From: Symbiodinium natans
Lineage: Eukaryota; Sar; Dinophyceae; Suessiales; Symbiodiniaceae
Assembly: GCA_905221605.1 (NCBI GenBank)
Contig: CAJNDS010000446.1
Span: 1,532,904 to 1,596,903 of the forward strand
Direction: 5' to 3'
Length of the DNA: 64,000 bases
Shown here: positions 60,200 through 64,000 of the stretch, one piece after another
Position numbering within the stretch: the stretch's first letter is position 1
Layout: each line of letters opens with the position of its first letter
Translations under genes and position numbers: made by a program
The notes under the pieces: model-generated
What the model saw: the letters and a program-made list of their open reading frames with translations, nothing else
Told to the model about the DNA's origin: nothing
The model's database searches: none

Positions 60200-60488
60200 G
60201 TCCTGAGTTCCGCAATTCTGCTGAGGTAGCTTAGCATCTTGACCACAACGCTTTGTTTTCCTTTTCTTTTGAGGTCGATGCTGAGTGAACCACTATGTTG
60301 CATGAGCCACCATTGTATCCCCGCCAGCGTTTCAAATTTTCTTAAGCTGGTGCGTGGTGATCTGTGGCGTTGAACCTGAATTTAAACTCGGGTGAGCGCA
60401 CTTTGAACATACAGTAGAAAAGCAATACGCAGCACTTAGTGCTTGCCGTGGATTCGTTGACTGCGTTTCAGCATTCACACGCTTCAAC
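60200..60488 (+). other. 3' untranslated part of the retroelement
   Basis: No ORF or telomeric repeat; AT-richer than the ORF before it. It lies between the TGA at 60197 and the polypurine tract. Nothing else seen. Confidence 0.5.
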
Positions 60489-60496
60489 GAGGGGGG
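60489..60496 (+). promoter_or_regulatory. Polypurine tract
   Basis: GAGGGGGG directly abutting the TG of the 3' LTR, the expected plus-strand priming site. Confidence 0.75.
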
Positions 60497-60642
60497 TGTA
60501 TTTTATATCTGTGCATTCCCTCCACTTTTGCTTTCATGTATGTTGCACCTACTTGTGTCGCTCAAGCCCTCTGAGTAAAAAGGATAGGCGCGCCCCTGCT
60601 CATGGCTTAACGGATAACAACTGGTGGATTTCCCAAACTATA
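60497..60642 (+). repeat. 3' long terminal repeat, 146 bp
   Basis: Identical to 56566-56711; followed directly by AACCCTAAACC. Confidence 0.9.
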
Positions 60643-60647
60643 AACCC
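60643..60647. repeat. Right target-site duplication AACCC
   Basis: Matches 56561-56565. Confidence 0.7.
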
Positions 60648-60784
60648 TAAACCTGAAGCCCTTTGCCCTAAACACCCTTAAGCCTTAAGCCTACAGGTCG
60701 CCAAAACCCTATAAACCCTAAACCCTTCAACTGCCCACATGAGCCTCCACCGGGACCGCTGGGAGGATCCAAGAAGAAGATCCC

Positions 60785-60906
60785 TTTAGGGTTTAGGGTT
60801 TAGGGTTTAGGGTTTAGGGTTTAGGGTTTAGGGTTTAGGGTTTAGGGTTTAGGGTTTAGGGTTTAGGGTTTAGGGTTTAGGGTTTAGGGTTTAGGGTTTA
60901 GGGTTT
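60785..60906. repeat. TTTAGGG array downstream of the retroelement
   Basis: About 17 perfect units. Confidence 0.98.
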
Positions 60907-61009
60907 ATTTAGGGTTTCGGGTTTAGGGACAGGGTTCCTCAATATGACCCAATTCTAGTACAGGGCATTAGTTTGGGGGTTCTGCTTTTTGGATCCTAAC
61001 CGCAAACCC

Positions 61010-61375
61010 CAAAACCCCAAAACCCTAAACCCTAAACCCGAAACCCCAAACCCCAAACCCCAAACCCTAAACCCCAAACCTCAAACCCCAAACCCGAAGC
61101 CCCAAACTCCAAACTCCAAACCCTAAACCCCAAACCCGAAACCTCAAACCCCAAACCCCAAACCCTAACCCCCAAACCCCAAACCCTAAACCCCAAACCC
61201 CAAGCCCTAAACCCCAAACCCCAAACCCCAAACCCCAAACCCTCAACCCCAAACCCTAAACCCCAAACCCTAATCCCCAAACCCTAAACCCCAATCCCGA
61301 AACCCTAAACCCCAAACCCCAAACCCTAAACCCTAAACCCCAAACCCCAAACCCTAAACCCTAAACCCCAAACCT
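61010..61375. repeat. Mixed CCCCAAA/CCCTAAA array
   Basis: About 50 units, irregularly alternating; the open frames on the complement are repeat products. Confidence 0.95.
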
Positions 61376-61398
61376 CAGTGTGCGATGTTGGGTCGCAG

Positions 61399-61446
61399 GC
61401 TGCCATGCACGAGTTCTTACAGCTGAGCCTGGCTGACAAGCACCAG
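61399..61446 (+). CDS. Candidate exon AAMHEFLQLSLADKHQ
   Basis: 48 nt, acceptor GGTCGCAG|G, GC donor CAG|GCGCGA, phase 0. Flanked by telomeric arrays on both sides. Protein not recognised; it may belong to the same gene as the 54.5-56.2 kb exons, with the retroelement in an intron. Confidence 0.5.
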
Positions 61447-61689
61447 GCGCGAAGGGATTCTGCACCCTGTGGGCCGTTAGTTCTGACACCCGAAACCCTA
61501 AGCCCTAAACCCCAAACCCTAAACCCCAAACCCTAAACGCGAAACCCTAGTACCCTAAACCCTAGCCCTAAACCCTAAACCCCAAAGCCTAAACCCGAAA
61601 ACGGGGGCTTGAAGGCTTTATGGGGTTGCATGAGGCTTCAGGGTTTAGAGCTTGTGTACTTTGGGGGCTGCAGGGCTTTAGAGCCCTAG

Positions 61690-61905
61690 GGATTCAGTTT
61701 AGGGTTTAGGGTTTAGGGCTAGGGTTTAGGGTTTAGGGTTTAGGGTTCAGGGTTTAGGGTCTAGGGCTAGGGTTCAGGGTTTAGGGCTAGGGTTTAGGGT
61801 CTAGGGCTAGGGTTCAGGGTGTAGGGTTTAGGGCTAGGGCTTAGGGTTTAGGGTTTAGGTTTTAGGGTTTAGGGTTTTGGTTTAGGGTTTAGGGTTTAGG
61901 GTCTA
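61690..61905. repeat. TTTAGGG array with GGGCTAGGG units
   Basis: Heptamers mixed with shortened CTAGGG units. Confidence 0.93.
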
Positions 61906-62553
61906 GGGCCGGACCTTTTTTGGGAGCTAGCTGTGAAGGCTGAGCATTGACAGATATTGACAGGGTTTAGGGGCTTCAGGGCTTCAGGCCATCGGGGTTT
62001 CAGGGTTGTAGGGTTTCAGGTTTCAGGTTTTAGGGTTTAGGGTTTAGGGTTTAGGGTTTAGGGTTTAGGGTTTGGGGAAGATCGTCTAGGCCACTTCGAA
62101 GATTCCGCAATCGCGTTTGGCTTTTGAGGGTTTAGAGGGCTCAGGGGGCTTGGCTGCTTCAGTAGTGGGGGTAGGTAAGCTTCAGCCTTTTTGGGGGTAA
62201 TATAATCCCCGTAGAATCCCAAAGGTTAACCTTTAATTCCCCCAGGCTACTGGACAACCAAGCAGGGCTCTACAGAAGGGTTTGGGATTTTGTGGCGCTG
62301 CCGCAGGGTTTAGGGGGGTTACTTCGAGTTAGGGCTTACCTCAGGGGCTTAGGGTTTTAGGGTTTGGGGTTGGGGGTTTAAGGGCTTCAGGGCTTCAGGG
62401 TTTCAGGGTTTGTGGGTTTTAGGGTTTTAGGGTTTTAGGGTTTAGGGTTTTAGGGTTTTAGGGTTTTAGGGCGTTTTTAGGGTTTAGGGCCCGTAGGGTT
62501 TTTGGGTTTTGGGCTGGACGCCTCTAACTGTGGATCCCTCTTCCTCTCCCCAG

Positions 62554-62610
62554 GAGGAAGGCCAGTCCTCGCGGCGGCTACTCCCCAACATCTTCGGCAA
62601 CAGCAAGAAG
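62554..62610 (+). CDS. Candidate exon EEGQSSRRLLPNIFGNSKK
   Basis: 57 nt after a strong pyrimidine tract (CCTCTTCCTCTCCCCAG|G), GT donor AAG|GTGGTC. Phase 0, fitting the exon at 62814. Confidence 0.55.
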
Positions 62611-62813
62611 GTGGTCTGCCCTTGCGTTCCGGGAGAGGTTTGGGAAGCTTAAGAGGGCTCCCTAAACCCCTAAACCCCTAAACTCCCTAAACCCCTAAAC
62701 CCCTACACCCCTAAACCCCTAAACCACTAAACCCCTAAATTAAACCCCTAAACCCTACACCGGTTCTTAAAAGCTCGCTTCGAGATGAGGTTGTGGTATC
62801 TTTGAGCCGCCAG

Positions 62814-62851
62814 GCCCTCCCTTCCGAAAGCGACAAGTTTGGAGCTCCAAG
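62814..62851 (+). CDS. Candidate exon ALPSESDKFGAP
   Basis: 38 nt, acceptor GCCGCCAG|G, GT donor CAAG|GTTTGG. Confidence 0.45.
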
Positions 62852-63314
62852 GTTTGGGCTTCGGGTTTCGGGTTTAGGGCTCTGGGGTTTTTTCAGCAAT
62901 TGCAGGTATTGTCTCCGATTGAATCCCTTGTAAAAGGGTTATGGGCATGTAAGGAGTAACCCTGTTTGAAACCCCTACTAACACTCTAGATCGCTCTCTT
63001 TCTCTCTGACTGTGAAAACCCAAAACCCTAAACCCTTTATCACAGAAAATCCTCGACCTCATACACCCTAAAACCCTAACCCCCGAATCCCCTAGATTAG
63101 GTGACCTGTCGAACTCCTCAAAGGGTTATGCTGCGGTATGTAAGGTGCCTAACTCCCTGATTCCCTACTAAGAACCAGGCTGTTAGGGTTTAGGGTTTAG
63201 GGTTTAGGGTGTAGGGTTTAGGGTTAAGGGTTTAGGGTTTAGGGTTTAGGGTTTGGGGCTCCCCAAGCTGCCTTCAGCAGGCCCGCTTTCCGTCCTCGCC
63301 CTCTGTGCTTGCAG

Positions 63315-63357
63315 CTGCTTGGCGGGAGTTTAAGACTGAGGGAATGAGGGGTTAGAG
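63315..63357 (+). CDS. Candidate terminal exon
   Basis: Pyrimidine-rich tract and TTGCAG|C at 63314. In phase with 62814 it reads SCLAGV then TAA; another frame reads AAWREFKTEGMRG then TAG. Either way a stop follows, so it may be a gene end. Weak. Confidence 0.3.
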
Positions 63358-64000
63358 GGTTCTTGAGGGAGGGGAGTTTAGGGTTTAGGGTTTAGGGTTT
63401 AGGGTGGTTCAAGGATATGTAACCCAAGGCTCTCTAATACACCCGCCTGCTCCCTAAGCTTCCCTAAGGTTCCCTAGGTACCTACCCGCCTTGAACCCCC
63501 TCCCTTAAGAACCCTAGAAAGGGAATGAGGTACCCTATATTCTTTAAGGATTTAGGGGATCGTATAGGGTATCTCATTCCCTCATTCCCTACTAACCAAC
63601 AGTAAGGTGCAGGCGGCGAGTGCGGGTGTTGGGCCTGGAGTGTAGGATTTTGGGTTCAGGGTGTTGGGTTTAGGGTTTAGAGTTTAGGGTTTAGGGTTTA
63701 GGGTTTAGGGTTTAGGGTTCACGGCTTAGGGTTTAGGGTTTTGGATTTAGGGTTTACAGCAACCGGGTTCAGGGTCGAGAGCTTCGGGGTTGGGTTAAGT
63801 AGTCTTTAGGATGCCGAGGCTTCAGGGCCTGTTATAGGACTGCGGGATTGCGCAGGAAGCTCAAAGCCTCGTGGCTTTAGGGTGTCAGCTGCAGGACTCA
63901 CCCCCTAAACCTCAAACCCTCCTGAAACTCCAAGAAACATCGTGAACCCCCTCAACCCCAATGCCCTAAAACCCTAAACCCTCAACCCTCAACCCTAAAC

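Larger units (their letters stand above)
56566..60642 (+). mobile_element. LTR retroelement inserted in a telomeric tract; no reverse transcriptase or integrase seen
   Basis: 4077-bp element bounded by two identical 146-bp direct repeats and flanked by AACCC on each side, within CCCTAAA repeats. After the 5' repeat lies GGTTATCAGCC, close to the TGGTATCAGAGC primer-binding site of many copia elements. GAGGGGGG directly precedes the 3' repeat, as a polypurine tract should. The interior carries a gag-like ORF ending in a stop, a Tpt1/KptA-like segment in two frames, and a long zinc-ribbon ORF. I find no reverse transcriptase, RNase H, integrase or aspartic-protease motif, so it is non-autonomous if mobile. 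The identical LTRs say insertion was recent, although the interior is broken. Confidence 0.88.

Noticed and set aside
1-64000. Apicomplexan (Eimeria-type) origin, suggested by AAACCCT-rich segments
   Set aside because: No CAG/homopolymeric amino-acid repeats; GC-donor introns, the spliced-leader relic and the gag/Tpt1 element fit dinoflagellates instead.
1-64000. Land-plant origin, suggested by the TTTAGGG telomere unit
   Set aside because: GC-AG microexon structure of RPS4 and the spliced-leader relic are not plant-like.
1-64000. tRNA, rRNA or snRNA genes
   Set aside because: No cloverleaf with box A/B, no rRNA core or Sm-site snRNA pattern noticed; a covariance search would be needed to exclude degenerate copies.

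Overview
The window is nuclear DNA of a dinoflagellate. Four things in the sequence say so: (1) tracts of the plant/alveolate telomere heptamer TTTAGGG occur throughout, in both orientations; (2) a 40S ribosomal protein S4 gene is cut into many very small exons whose introns almost all use a GC donor with AG|G acceptors, a dinoflagellate habit; (3) an intronless gene carries a 12-nt relic of the dinoflagellate spliced leader (TTTTGGCTCAAG); (4) a retroelement carries a gag-like domain of the kind common in dinoflagellates together with a Tpt1/KptA-like domain. The species cannot be named. Every convincing gene piece is on the + strand, with one possible exception near 26.1-26.3 kb, as expected for unidirectional dinoflagellate gene arrays.

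Layout. 1-9 kb: telomeric tracts, hairpin elements and a handful of candidate exons of an unrecognised gene or genes. 9.26-28.67 kb: the ribosomal protein S4 gene (RPS4), 18 exons recognised, 18-93 nt long, spread over 19.4 kb. Together they encode about 267 residues with no domain missing; only the initiator-Met exon is uncertain. Every one of its 17 visible introns contains TTTAGGG/CCCTAAA-type repeats. Its 2.9-kb intron 13 also hosts a spliced-leader-tagged retrogene for a ubiquitin-like protein (21.3-21.8 kb). 28.7-41 kb: more telomeric and variant arrays (a 550-bp AAAACCCC array at 32.6-33.1 kb), an unidentified 95-codon exon at 36.7 kb, and an alternating two-type satellite at 40.4-41.3 kb. 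41.7-54 kb: many candidate exons of unrecognised genes. 54.5-56.2 kb: an exon series in which a hairpin element has produced an intron (introner) and a telomeric tract sits inside that element. 56.57-60.64 kb: an LTR retroelement with identical 146-bp LTRs, inserted in a telomeric tract, with a broken gag/Tpt1-like front and a 593-codon zinc-ribbon ORF. 60.7-64 kb: telomeric arrays and further candidate exons.

Most of the DNA between exons has two kinds of parts. The first is telomere-like arrays, canonical or locally homogenised variants. The second is at least a dozen families of short (about 85-180 bp) inverted-repeat elements, here called families A-P. The two interact: in several families I can compare an uninterrupted copy with one that has a telomeric array in its middle. 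The simplest reading (inference) is that hairpin elements, some acting as introners, seed introns, and that telomeric repeats were later added at or near the hairpin centre and then expanded. All gene calls other than RPS4, the ubiquitin-like retrogene and the retroelement rest on reading frame, splice-site and frame-continuity arguments only.
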